A stretch of 64,000 nucleotides of DNA from Glandiceps talaboti (Eukaryota; Hemichordata; Enteropneusta; Spengelidae). Of the stretch, positions 11,321-27,069 are shown in pieces. Where the stretch lies: positions 14,284,842-14,348,841 of the forward strand of contig NC_135549.1 in NCBI RefSeq assembly GCF_964340395.1. The letters are read 5' to 3'. The translations under genes and the position numbers were made by a program. Position 1 is the first letter of the stretch, and every line of letters starts with the position of its first letter. The notes beneath the pieces were generated by a model. That model ran no database searches. It was not told where the DNA came from and worked only from the letters and a program-made list of their open reading frames with translations.

Positions 11321-11380
<60 letters not shown>
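11321..11380. repeat. (GT)n microsatellite
   Basis: About 28 GT repeats, nearly perfect. Confidence 0.97.
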
Positions 11381-11473
11381 ATTTTACATTATTGCAGTTT
11401 AATTTCACACAGCATATTTGTAAGTAAACCTCAACACTGATGAAGCATCGAAAAGAAAAGTAAGGTCTAAATT

Positions 11474-11638
11474 ATGTATGTATGTATGTATGTATGTATG
11501 TATGTATGTATGTATGTATGTATGTATGTATGTATGTATGTATGTATGTACGCATCCATGCATGCATACATGCAATTTGTTTGTTTGTTCGTTCGTGTAT
11601 AATCGTTCGTTCGTTTGTTTGTTTGTTTGTTTGTTTGT
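11474..11638. repeat. (TATG)n followed by (TTTG/TTCG)n microsatellite
   Basis: About 19 perfect TATG units (11474-11549), then a short transitional segment with CATG and CATA steps, then TTTG/TTCG units to about 11638. The strand-symmetric open frames (Met-Tyr-Val-Cys and Thr-Tyr-Ile-His) are artefacts of the repeat. Confidence 0.95.
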
Positions 11639-14600
11639 AACACTGGTCCTGGGCGCCCTGTCGTATTGCATATATACACTCATTCGTTTAAAGACAGTCG
11701 AACTTTTTGATGTCAAATAGATCAATCCAATATCTGAATCAACGAGAGCTGGAGATTACATTTTGCTATGTAGTCAACCATACTCACGTTATGGCGCCCC
11801 CACAGACCAAGCCATGGCAGCTTTGTTGATTTATCTGAATTCAGAAACACATATTGCATATGCACCAGAGAATGAATTTAAACCATTTACATCTTTCGAT
11901 ATCAACACCAGAGGGGGCTATACAGAAATATCATAACATGCGTAAATTATATGAAAAATGTCATGTCTCCGTTGTAAAAGACTTATATCAATGATCTCTA
12001 TGTATAGTATTTAATAGTGACTCTTGTGTGCCACTACTGCAAATGCAGTTATTTCATCGTTTTATGTGTTTTCAGAGCCCGTGAACTGTTGGGATATATG
12101 CTGCTGTACAAGTGCACAATGTCATCTTTATTTGACAAGCTTAATCATGTTAATACGTAATGAAAAAAATCTGGACACTGTGTGCAGAGAGGGTTTATTG
12201 AGTTGGATGTAATCTCACAGGCTATTCAGTATTACAATTTACTTGTATTTCACCGTTATGATAATGGGAGGGGGTGGGAATCGTCTCAAGGCATAGCTGG
12301 CTCGGTCTCGTAACAGTAATGGGCGCCAACTATAATAGGTCCTATATCAACCTCAACATTGAGCGATGAAGCGTCCAAAAAGATGAATTAAAACCCGCCT
12401 CCATATCAATATGGCATTCAGTGAACGTCTCCAGTAAATACCATGACTTAACTAACAGGATAGCTCTGACCCCGATTTTCTACTGTTAGATAGCACTTTC
12501 CTTTTTCTTGCATCCGTGATAAATTACCATTGTGGTCCATTTCACATGACCCAGCAGTATTCATCCGTTACACTCTGGTGACAACAGCACTCAATGTACG
12601 AGATACTTACACTTTGTTTATTGCTTTTAGTCGAGACATGATTCTAGTATTTCGTTGACGTCTACTACTGCGATATTACATTGTAAGAAGACTAAAGCAT
12701 TATTCTGCACAGCATTTAAAGCTAACATAAACTTTGTTTTCAAAAATAGTCGACAACACAAAGAGTACTAGCATTTAATAGTTGCTAAACGTCACCCCCC
12801 CCCCCGGTGACTTCACCCACACGATTTGGTATACTACTAGTATATGACAGCACTGCTTTCATCACGTCACCATAACTCAAATAGTTTTTCAACGCCATTA
12901 TAAACTAACGTAACCATCAAAATACTTTTAGTAATTATTACCACTTTCTTCAAATCGCTTAATGGATCCCGGGTATGATGTATAACATATGCTTAATGTG
13001 AACGAGACCTCCTCTTGGCGTTAAACATCTGTCGAGCGTCGAATATTTGCAAGTGATATGCGCCGAGAAAGTTGTTTGTTTTGAGATAGAATTTTCAGCT
13101 GAAAAAAATGGATGTTTGTACAGTATATTGGTACAAGGATGAAGAACTATACGTAATCATTACACAGTTTGAGAGAGAAATGCCGACGACTGAGTCGATC
13201 CAGGCCACAACAATGAATGAGTATGGTCAACCATAGAATCATTAAAGTCCATTACACCACACACAAATCATTTACACTAACAATCAACAGGCCATTATGT
13301 TGACTAAAAATCTATTCTCTCGGAACACAATATGGATACATCGGCGTTTTAAACACTTATAATGACTTCAATAAACAACATGTAAGTGTTACGTGCTCTT
13401 TTCAATGGAGGAAAAAAGAATAGAGTAGAATAATATAGCAATGATGGTATGGTAGTTACTTTGACAAACTCCTGGCCATTTTGAATATTGAATGCTGGAG
13501 TTAAAATGCGTTCGAATGTAGCAGGTGACCGAAAACGGTAGAGAATGGGGAGGATGTTGGGGTGGTGTTAGGTAGGGTTGGGGTATAACAGATCAGGTAC
13601 AGCTGTCATCAACTTTAATATAATTGAACATGAAAATCACATTATTTACTCAGGGGTCTGATCTCAGACATACATACCCTGGATTTGGCTTTATCACATT
13701 ACACAATCATGTATATGTGGGTCTTAAGCCTATTAGATGAAAACTCGAAGCAAGAGCTCGAGTGCAAAGAATAGTAACACCATGAAGTCCCCAAAATGAT
13801 ATGTCAGAAAAAAACTAATTTTCGGTTGATTTTTGTAATCTGGTCACTACATGTTGTTTATTAGGTTGAAAGATCAGCAAGTAAATAGACTTTGGAATAA
13901 CCAAGCTTAAAAGTGCTTGGTATACCCTGTTCTATTGGTACGGGAGATGCATGTCAAATTTGAACACGATTTGGCGAATGCACTTGCATTCCGACGTAAA
14001 TAATGTAGCCTTGTTGGCAAATTCAACAGACTGTGACCATCAGACGCTGTAGCACCGAAAGTAATTGGATTTTTGAAGGCGGAGAAGAAACGATAATAGA
14101 TCGAAGACAATGGCTCTCGACTATGAAGCATCCCTTTTAATGTTAGAAGGCCTATATTGACCGATTGTTCCAAACTTTTGTAACATCGCGTCCCTTTTCT
14201 GTAAACTAAATCGCAGCAACAGATTCCAACAACATTTAAGAAATTCAGGCCCTTTTTATTTTGGTGAACAATGTGTAGACTGTGCCCAATAATTATCTCG
14301 AGAATGTTCCGAAAGAGAGAACCGAAGTCTTGAATTTCAACATAGACTGTAACATTGAAGACATAACCGTTTAGCTATATTCCCTTCGGTCATTGTGTGG
14401 TATGTGTATTCGCTATACCAAATCAGAACCCCCTTCTGGGTATATATCGAGTACAGACCACTGGAATAAACAAGTCAAAAATACCTAGCATAACATGGCA
14501 ATTAAAACACAGTAGAGCTCGATTCACAATTAACGATGAAAAATGCAATATTTACATAAGTTGTTAATGAATGTCCTGTACACTCAGGAAATTCGATTTA

Positions 14601-15600
14601 TTTAACATAAAATATAATACTGCTCTCGCCAAATGGCTTCCTTACTGTTGACACATACAAGAAATGTTAGTCTGTGCTGTAAACCTGACTCGATTTCAAC
14701 CCGAAAGCATTGCACATTTAGAAGAACAGATATCTTTGATAAAAAGTCGTGAGTAAATTAAAAACAATATAAGTTTTTTTGTTCCACCATAATGCTAGTT
14801 TTCCATTCTCTGTGTAACCTTCGACTGTATACTGCCCAATTAGTCAGGAGGTATGCAGTGCCCATTCTGTTACAAGGGTTAGGGCCTCCCGATATAATAC
14901 AGAGACTGTTCTGGTCTCTGCTGTACCTATACTAACCCTACATTTGTTAACAGGCTCTAAACCTCATTAGCAAGCTAAATGTGGTAGATCGCCAAGTAAA
15001 TAATTACCCCAGTAACACCACCATGATCAAGAAAGGTTACGCTTGGCTTGTAATTTTATATGTTTTGACTTAAATATGATATTTTGTACACTGTGGGTAG
15101 TTATAGACTTCAAATAGGAGCTTTAACTACACATGGGAAATATGCAATGAACGGTACGGTCACATTCCATATACATTTATCTTAAATACTGTTACTACAT
15201 TTCAAACCCCCCCCCCCCCCGCAAAGGTTAAAGGTCAGTTCACGGTCATATTTTATGACTATTAACATATCGGAAATAAAGTAGTACGAGTATTATTTCA
15301 AAAGGAGTATGTAGTATGTCAAAATCGTTTCAAAATTCCTTACATTGTTTCATGTCATTTTTCGCAGCATGAGTCGATGAGTATAATGGAGAAATCCCAA
15401 TAAGATCCAGTGATGGTCTTTGGTCGATTTACCCTCATATAAACATCGAACACACTGGGTGATGCTTTGATTATCGTATGATGAACCATTTAACCATGAT
15501 GATAGAATCACGTGGTCCAATCATCTAATTGTAATGGCAACTATACCGGAAATGTAATCTTATTTGATATTTGTTAAATATATATTTGTTTTCGTGATGT
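11639..15600. other. No recognised gene between the convergent gene ends
   Basis: Only short open frames occur. The stretch contains homopolymer C runs (about 12796-12806 and 15208-15222) and a CTCF-like CACCAGAGGGGGC at 11906-11918. Minus-strand AATAAA candidates for the gene ending at 15601 lie at about 14598 and 14251. The 3' UTRs of both flanking genes probably extend into it. Confidence 0.5.
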
Positions 15601-17640
15601 TCAGCAATAAGTTGGCTGAAGTCTGTCTGATTCTGTCTGCCATTGTCTTTTATCACATGGGTTTTCAATGACGGTGAACCCACTGAAAGATCGTCTATTC
15701 CCTATACTGTTCATACTTGGCCAGGCGGCTTGAAACCCAGCATAACGCATACCACATAAACGCAGAGATTCTCGGCTTGAAAAATTACTACTTTCACTTT
15801 CTCCATCAAGCATTGTAACTCGGGTTCCTGGTTGTACACAACGCGACAAGTTCGACACAGATTTTGATGAACTGTCCCCGAATAATTTCTTACTTGGGCC
15901 AATATGCCCAGTTCCCTGGTATGGTGTCCTGTAGTCGTGTAAAGGATACTGGCCAAAAGCGTCATCTTTATTAGGTAGAGGCTTGTCACCTAAATCCCAC
16001 GTTAATCTCCTGTCGTCAATAATAGAAGTAACATTTGTTTCAGGTGTGATTGTCGCATTTGAAAGATTATCAGAGCTTGTTGACTCCCGATGTCCATTCG
16101 ATTCATGTCGTAAACCGAATCCCCGATTGTGATGGTTGTTGTTCATTGTCGGGGTGTCCTCGTCATTTACGGTACACGAATACTGCGATGTGTCCTCTTC
16201 AAATTCTTTATCGATGTCGTAAAATATTAATGGTCGTCTGTCGCCAGCGACTTTTCTTGAAAACTCATTATCAAAACAATCCTCATCACTCGCTGTGAAA
16301 TATTCTATATCTGCATGGTCAAATTTTCTGGTATTACAAGCGGCCCTATCAACGTCACATACAGTTTTTGGTAACTTACTTTGAGCATGTTGCGGTTTAT
16401 AAAACCCTGTTCTAACGATAGGTCGTTCACCAGAGGCTGGGTCAACTTGACCCCTTACCCTGACATCGACAATGTTGTCACGTAGCACCGGAACTTTCTT
16501 TGTGGGGTACTGCTCAAGTGACCCATTAGTAATGATTCTGTTATTTCTATTTTTGTAGTTGTTATTGTTATTTTTATCTTGTCTTTTCGGTTGAACACAA
16601 TTTGTTGTTGTTGCTCGGACGTCGCCAACGCTGTGAGAGTGTGGACATGTACAAACAAGGTGGTCGTCGGTTTTTGAGCATTTGCGCTCGGCAGACGCCG
16701 CCTTCGTGTGTTGTTTGCGTTGTTTCAAATCTTGACGAGTCAACGCATCAACAATATTGCTTGATATCTTTCTGTAAAGTTTCCGTCGCTTTAAAATAAA
16801 AGGGTCAACGCTATGTATGCCCTGTTGTGATTGCGGTTGACGTGAAGTCAAATGCCGTGACGAATCCGGATGGTGATACATTGTTGGTACATGTGTTTTC
16901 TGGTGTTGATGACGTTGACGTTCTTTGGTGTTCAAATCACGATTTTCTTTCGAACTTGAGGCCACGTAGTTTTGAGATGTATGTGGTATAACTTTATGAT
17001 CTTCAATACGATATCTTTCAATAATCGTTTGCTGTAAAGATTGCGAAGGTGTTTGACTGGAAACTTCATCTCGTGGCACACTGTTGTTTTCATCAGCGTC
17101 CCAGTCATACGTTAACGTGACGTTATCATCCTCGTCCGTAAAACTTTCCCAGTCATATTGGATAGTTTCCGCGCCGTGTTCTTTGCGTAATTGCTCCTTC
17201 TCGTCATTCGGATTGTAATGTTTCCCAGTCAACTGGAAATGGCCGTATCTCACCCATTCCTCGGTGAGTCCGTTTCTAACACATCGTCTTATCATTATTT
17301 CCTCTCCTTCGGTCTCTCCGCCGTCGTTTTCATCATCATCTTCGGTCTCATACCAAGCTCGTTCAGGCACATGATTATCCCGTGTTTTTTCAGAGCTTTT
17401 TATTCCAAGTCTTTCATTCTTTGCAAGTCTATTCCTGTACAAAGACTGTTTGCTCTTTAATGATTCCTCGCCAGTGTCTTCTGTCGCCATAGCAACACCA
17501 CTGTCTCCATCTTCGGCCGCATCTTCGGGAATTTTCGAAGTTTGGTAACTCAAGGTGTTTTCGTACACCACCTCTTCAAATGTCTGATAGAGTTGCCACA
17601 TCTTCTCGGATACCAATTCGCCCTCACGACAGAGTATTTT
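15601..17640 (-). CDS. Exon 2 (terminal) of the minus-strand two-exon gene
   Basis: 680 codons including a TGA stop at 15603-15601. The open frame extends 8 codons 5' of 17640, but these are the intron's pyrimidine tract and CAG acceptor, so they should not be translated. Confidence 0.88.
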   Translation of the reverse strand, partial: KILCREGELVSEKMWQLYQTFEEVVYENTLSYQTSKIPEDAAEDGDSGVAMATEDTGEESLKSKQSLYRNRLAKNERLGIKSSEKTRDNHVPERAWYETEDDDENDGGETEGEEIMIRRCVRNGLTEEWVRYGHFQLTGKHYNPNDEKEQLRKEHGAETIQYDWESFTDEDDNVTLTYDWDADENNSVPRDEVSSQTPSQSLQQTIIERYRIEDHKVIPHTSQNYVASSSKENRDLNTKERQRHQHQKTHVPTMYHHPDSSRHLTSRQPQSQQGIHSVDPFILKRRKLYRKISSNIVDALTRQDLKQRKQHTKAASAERKCSKTDDHLVCTCPHSHSVGDVRATTTNCVQPKRQDKNNNNNYKNRNNRIITNGSLEQYPTKKVPVLRDNIVDVRVRGQVDPASGERPIVRTGFYKPQHAQSKLPKTVCDVDRAACNTRKFDHADIEYFTASDEDCFDNEFSRKVAGDRRPLIFYDIDKEFEEDTSQYSCTVNDEDTPTMNNNHHNRGFGLRHESNGHRESTSSDNLSNATITPETNVTSIIDDRRLTWDLGDKPLPNKDDAFGQYPLHDYRTPYQGTGHIGPSKKLFGDSSSKSVSNLSRCVQPGTRVTMLDGESESSNFSSRESLRLCGMRYAGFQAAWPSMNSIGNRRSFSGFTVIENPCDKRQWQTESDRLQPTYC

Positions 17641-18954
17641 CTGTAAAAAAAATACATTCATCATCAGAAAACACTTTCAAAAGATGGCCAAAGAATATAA
17701 AGAATGTTTGTCACCAGGGAGGAGAATTCACCGGTTAAACTTTTCAACAGACCACGTGTTCCTTTTGATGAAAGTGCAAGCCTTGTCCATATTGATTTAA
17801 TGAAGCCAGTCGCTTCGATTTGTTGACATTAAGCCAGTAAAACAAGCAAGTGGATTGTTGTGTTGGTGTTGTGTTAGGTATGTCCTTGATAATTGACCAC
17901 TAATTCTAAAATTCATTAGACACGGTACCCCGGCGTGTAAGTGTGTATTATTGGTTCCTTGATTAAACACATTACAAGTGTTTATAACTGGGGCCCCTGT
18001 TGTCAGTTACTGTGATATATTCTCTAGATTTGAGTAACGTTGAACTGGGCATTCATCTATCGCTAGGCATGGTGGGCTGTAACAAAGGCCCAGATTTTTT
18101 TATTGACAACATTTCACAACAAAGGATGTTTTGTAGACCCACTGTTTCTACTTTGCTTTAGACTACCGGGATTTCCATCCAAAACAATGTCGTTAATTTA
18201 GGAACATTTTTTTTGCCTGACCTGTCATTCAAATTTGTTAGCACATTGTAACTTTGTCTGGGAAAAGACCGAGGGCTGCTTTCTATTATATAAGTTTTAA
18301 CAAGCTAGTGCAAATGTGATGGTGACAAGTATAGGTACAAACATTCTGAATTAATTATACTGGCCAGCGAATTCTAAATTAAAAATAGCACATTGCGCAT
18401 AGCTGGATTGCTAAAACACGATACATTTGTGAACATAAAACCATAACGTGGAAACAATTGCTGTCGTTTTTCCTTCAACTGGGCAATGTTCGGAATATTG
18501 ACGTTGTCCAAAACATAACTGAAAACATACGTTACCTTTCAAATATTTTGTAATCTCCACGTACCCTTAACTTCTACTTTACAAACGTTGTAATGTTTAA
18601 TAATTCAACGATTTTTGTCCATGACAGTGGGGTCATTCGATTTTTGAACGAATCCAAAATTCCTCAGAGGATTACAATAGTCGTCTCCCTCGCATTGCTG
18701 TGAATGTTAATAGTCAGCTGGTGATTTTGTTCATGGCGTAGGAGAACACGAACACACAAGCCATGTCATGTAACTGAAAACCCGACTACCAACACAAGAA
18801 TTTAATTAAATACACTTACTATGTCCTTCTGTAACGTTGCTAATAGAGTGTCCATTCTAGACTCTCTATTTCCACTACGTGTTATTGGACCATCAGTCCG
18901 ATGTCGTCCTGGCGACGTTTCGTCCATTCTGGTGGTGAGAAAAAACCTCGCCAT
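15601..18954 (-). CDS. Unrecognised 724-residue protein, two exons (join 18954..18820, 17640..15601)
   Basis: I do not recognise the family. The long frame at 15601-17640 starts right after an acceptor (T-rich tract, then TTACAG|AAA at 17641). An upstream minus-strand exon ends in a perfect donor (ATA|GTAAGT at 18819). Joining them keeps frame exactly, with 45 + 679 codons. The ATG at 18954 is the first in frame after a stop at 19002-19000. The junction creates a continuous helical stretch (about residues 34-72, rich in Leu, Lys and Glu) that looks like a short coiled coil. The rest is polar and probably disordered: an acidic run (about 140-155), two YDW repeats (207-209 and 223-225), a Cys/His cluster ending CPHSH (about 365-382) and an Asn-rich tract (about 405). 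A Trp/Gly/Phe-containing C-terminus (GFQAAWPSMN) follows. No signal peptide or membrane segment is seen. An adaptor or scaffold role is possible but unproven. Confidence 0.85.
17641..18819 (-). other. Intron of the minus-strand gene
   Basis: 1179 bp between GTAAGT (18819) and TTACAG (17641) on the minus strand. I saw no repeats or open frames of note in it. Confidence 0.8.
18820..18954 (-). CDS. Exon 1 of the minus-strand two-exon gene
   Basis: 45 codons from ATG (18954-18952) to ATA before GTAAGT. The upstream in-frame stop at 19002-19000 and absence of any other ATG between fix the start. Phase 0 at the junction fits exon 2. It would be missed by simple ORF calling because the coding part is only 135 bp. 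Confidence 0.8.
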
Positions 18955-24126
<5,172 letters not shown>

Positions 24127-24259
24127 ACTTAGTGATGGGTACAAAGACATATCTAGTATACCCCCACGAGTATCTGTTTATTTGCTGGTTTATTTAATTA
24201 TTTTATTTGTCCCTATACTTGTCGTTCATTTGCTTGTTCATTTGTCATTTATTTGATAG

Positions 24260-24316
24260 TTTATTTATTTATTTATTTATTTATTTATTTGTTTGTTTTG
24301 TTTTGTTTTGTTTGTC
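24260..24316. repeat. (TTTA)n-(TTTG/TTTTG)n microsatellite
   Basis: Short TTTA units merge into TTTG and TTTTG units. Noncoding. Confidence 0.9.
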
Positions 24317-24389
24317 ACACGATTCCTGGGTCCCCTGTGTATAAATCAATAGAAACCTACAAATAAATTTCACTGATACTAGTTTTGTG

Positions 24390-24448
24390 CGTAGAGGGCG
24401 CTATAATAAAATGTCGTCTGACCCAGATGTGCGCATTGACAATGCGCA
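24390..24448 (+). promoter_or_regulatory. Putative IARS1 promoter elements
   Basis: Three elements lie within 60 bp upstream of the first donor: a CTCF-like CGTAGAGGGCGCT (24390-24402), an AT-rich TATAATAAA (24402-24410) and an inverted repeat TGCGCATT-GAC-AATGCGCA (24430-24448). Each half of the inverted repeat resembles an NRF1 half-site (TGCGCA). A following ACCATTTTGCC (24452-24462) resembles a YY1-type site. Promoters of housekeeping genes often carry NRF1 or YY1 sites. Assignment is by motif and position only. Confidence 0.4.
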
Positions 24449-24488
24449 TTCGACCATTTTGCCGGCGATTTCACATGTGGACTTGCAG
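24411..24488 (+). other. Putative noncoding first exon of IARS1 with an upstream ATG
   Basis: A good donor (TTGCAG|GTAAGTTT) at 24489 and the promoter-like sequence before it suggest a first exon ending at 24488. Its 5' end is unknown. The exon contains ATG TCG... open to the donor for 26 codons. Spliced to the acceptor at 26482, this frame runs out of frame past the real IARS1 ATG and stops at 26596-26598. Confidence 0.45.
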
Positions 24489-26481
24489 GTAAGTTTCATC
24501 ATTCCGAATATTTACGTTTAAAAGGCGTGCGATTCTTGACGAGTGAAAGATTTTTACGGGAACTGTTGTAAACAGTTGAAAGCTGCAGACTCCAAGATTC
24601 TTGAATTCAAGTTATGTGAGATCCACAACGTTATCCATATGTCAACACTCGCATCGACCTGGGCATGCCACGATTTCACATGTCACTGTGTAGCACAGTC
24701 TGAAGTTTGTCTCGTACCAAGGCACAAGTCGTCAAAATTATATTTCTCACCATTACACGATTTTAAAGCTCCGTGATCAAGCCTACAGATCGACTACTAG
24801 ATTTCCACATCTTTCAATTCAACGACCAGCAGCAGATTTCATACCGGAAACGTGTACTGTGAATTGACTGTTGTTGTCTCCAGTCCTATTTATTTGGTTT
24901 GTATATGGTTAGGTTTACACTACAGAAATTAATAATTTGTTTACAGTACCTTTCACTGTGTTTTGTCTTGTATAGTTTAATTTCATTGTTTGACTGTTTT
25001 TAAGACTGTTTAGTCACATAAGAATTATAGTTGTAGTGTATCAAGGCTCACAAGTACACATACAATATTGAGAGTGTTATTGTTGTGTCAAAACTGAAGT
25101 AAATTTTCAGGTCAGTACTTTCCAATTGAAAGTGTATTAAGTAAGCGAAACATGTTATAAACAACAGAATTCTTTGTTCATTCGTTGACAGTATTAGTAC
25201 TGATACATCTATGGTTTATCCCAGTATTGTTTAACATTGTGATAAATGTCATAAAATTTGAGCAGGTTTCATCATGTTTACTAGAACAATAAAACATATT
25301 TTCAGTTTCAGCACTTATGTATTACATCCATGGTTCAATCAATCAATCAAAATCAATCAAAATAATTTGTAGAGCGCCAAAATCCAGGCGAAGTTCTGTT
25401 CAGGGGCGCTGGATGGTTAATCCACACCATAGGCTTTACAAAACAAATGTGTCTTCAGTTCTCTTTTGAAACAATCAATAGTTGGTGCAAGTTTAATGTC
25501 AGTTGGCAGTGAATTCCAAAGCTTTGGAGCAGCATAAGCGAAAGAACGTCCATCATAGTTGATTTGCTTGTAACTTGTTGTCGTAAGAAGGTTTTTGTCC
25601 TTTGAGCGTAAGGTTGGTTACAATGCCTATTTCAATCCACCAACCTTAGAATATAGTCACCACTTTGGTGTGCCACTTGTCAAATATTTATGGCTGGCTG
25701 TTGTAAAAGTTCATTTTTTACCTTTTCTACTTTGGGTTAACTGGCTACACCATGACAAATAAAAAAAGTGAAGTAGAAGGTTTCAGATAATTAGATATTA
25801 GAGGTAGAACATTTTACAAGAGTAGGTTATTAACCCAGAAATTTGGCTATTATGCTTGGTGATATGTTTGCTCAAATATTCTGGTAAATGACATTGTCAG
25901 GCCAGATAGCGTGTCTGGACTATTCTCTTCAGATCAGTGTTTCGCACAGTGAGTTGTAAAAATTAATTTGCCAGCATTGTATTTGTTTCCATAATTTTAT
26001 ATCAAAGTATAACATTGACTCGGGATGAATGGCAGTTAAGAGTTATTTGAATGTGTTGAGTGTAATATTTACAAGTGTCTGTTTACATCTGTGTTTTTGT
26101 TACAGAAGAAAACATGCATGTTTCATCATGGCATCATGTATAATTTACATATATATGACATCATCCTGGAATTTTCTTGTGCAATATCCAGATTAGTTTA
26201 TGTGATTCCATCATTGGCACTAAGACAAACAAATGAATGAACAGCCATATACACTATACTACTATAGAAAACAACTTAAGAAAAATGTAAACAAACATAA
26301 AATACCAACTTGTATTGTTGTCAGAGAACAATACCTTTGTTCATGGGGGTTTTCATAGTTGTCATGTGATATATCGGTTTGAAAAAAACAGTGACTAAAG
26401 TCCATCATTATAGTAACTTTAATCACCATGACAACTAATAATTGTAGCGTACTAACTTAAAATCTTGTTTCATCTCAACAG
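24489..26481 (+). other. 5' UTR intron of IARS1
   Basis: 1993 bp if the first exon is as proposed. It holds a LINE 3' fragment at 25334-25640 and otherwise no recognised feature. Confidence 0.45.
25334..25640 (-). mobile_element. 3' end of a non-LTR (LINE) retrotransposon
   Basis: On the minus strand this encodes the C-terminal tail typical of LINE reverse-transcriptase polyproteins: RSFAYAAPKLWNSLP, then FKRELKTHLF, then a TAA stop at 25419-25417. About 80 bp of 3' UTR follows, ending in a (GATT)n-type tail at 25334-25372. The copy is 5'-truncated at about 25640. CR1/L2-like clades carry such tails, but I do not assign the clade firmly. It sits in the 5' UTR intron of IARS1. Confidence 0.7.
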
Positions 26482-26501
26482 ACTGATTCCCACCAGTCAT
26501 C

Positions 26502-26620
26502 ATGGTCCAGCCTGTACCGGAATATATTAACTTCCCAAAGGAGGAGGAGAAAGTCATTGACTTGTGGGAAAAGTTGGATGCTTTCAGAACAAGTTTGAAA
26601 CAATCCAAGGGAAAACCAAA
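26502..26620 (+). CDS. IARS1: IARS1 coding exon 1 (residues 1-40)
   Basis: The exon begins at acceptor CTCAACAG|A (26482) with 20 nt of 5' UTR, then ATGG at 26502. It encodes the N-terminal segment [13 protein letters not shown], typical of cytosolic IleRS. The donor is AAA|GTTAGT, leaving codon 40 split. Confidence 0.95.
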
Positions 26621-27012
26621 GTTAGTCACTTTATCACAATTAATTCATAATCAAACAAAACTTTATCTGATGTGTTTGTAATTCTGAATGTATATCACTC
26701 CCCCTATCTCCCTCTAGTAATCACACTTTACAAATGGAATAATTGCTGGGTACCTTCATTCACTTTCAGTATTTTTGTATAGAATTTAACCTGTGGTAAT
26801 TATTCCATTGTACAGCGATTGTTTAGTTTACCTTTCTCAAAATCAGTATGAGAAGAAAATCAATTGCATTGTTATTACATCAGAAATCATGTCATTCAGT
26901 TTGATTAAACAAATATGTCTGTCATTGCATAGATATTTCGATACACACACATATGTAATTTTCAAATTTTATTACTGAACATAATAGTATTTAATATATA
27001 TAATATATATAT

Positions 27013-27069
<57 letters not shown>

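Noticed and set aside
13907-14173. 88-codon minus-strand frame in the gap between the convergent genes
   Set aside because: It reads like protein in composition, but I recognise no family and there are no splice or promoter signals around it.
24411-24488. ATG at 24411 as the true start of IARS1
   Set aside because: After splicing it is out of frame with the synthetase. The ATG at 26502 has a strong context and matches the known N-terminus.
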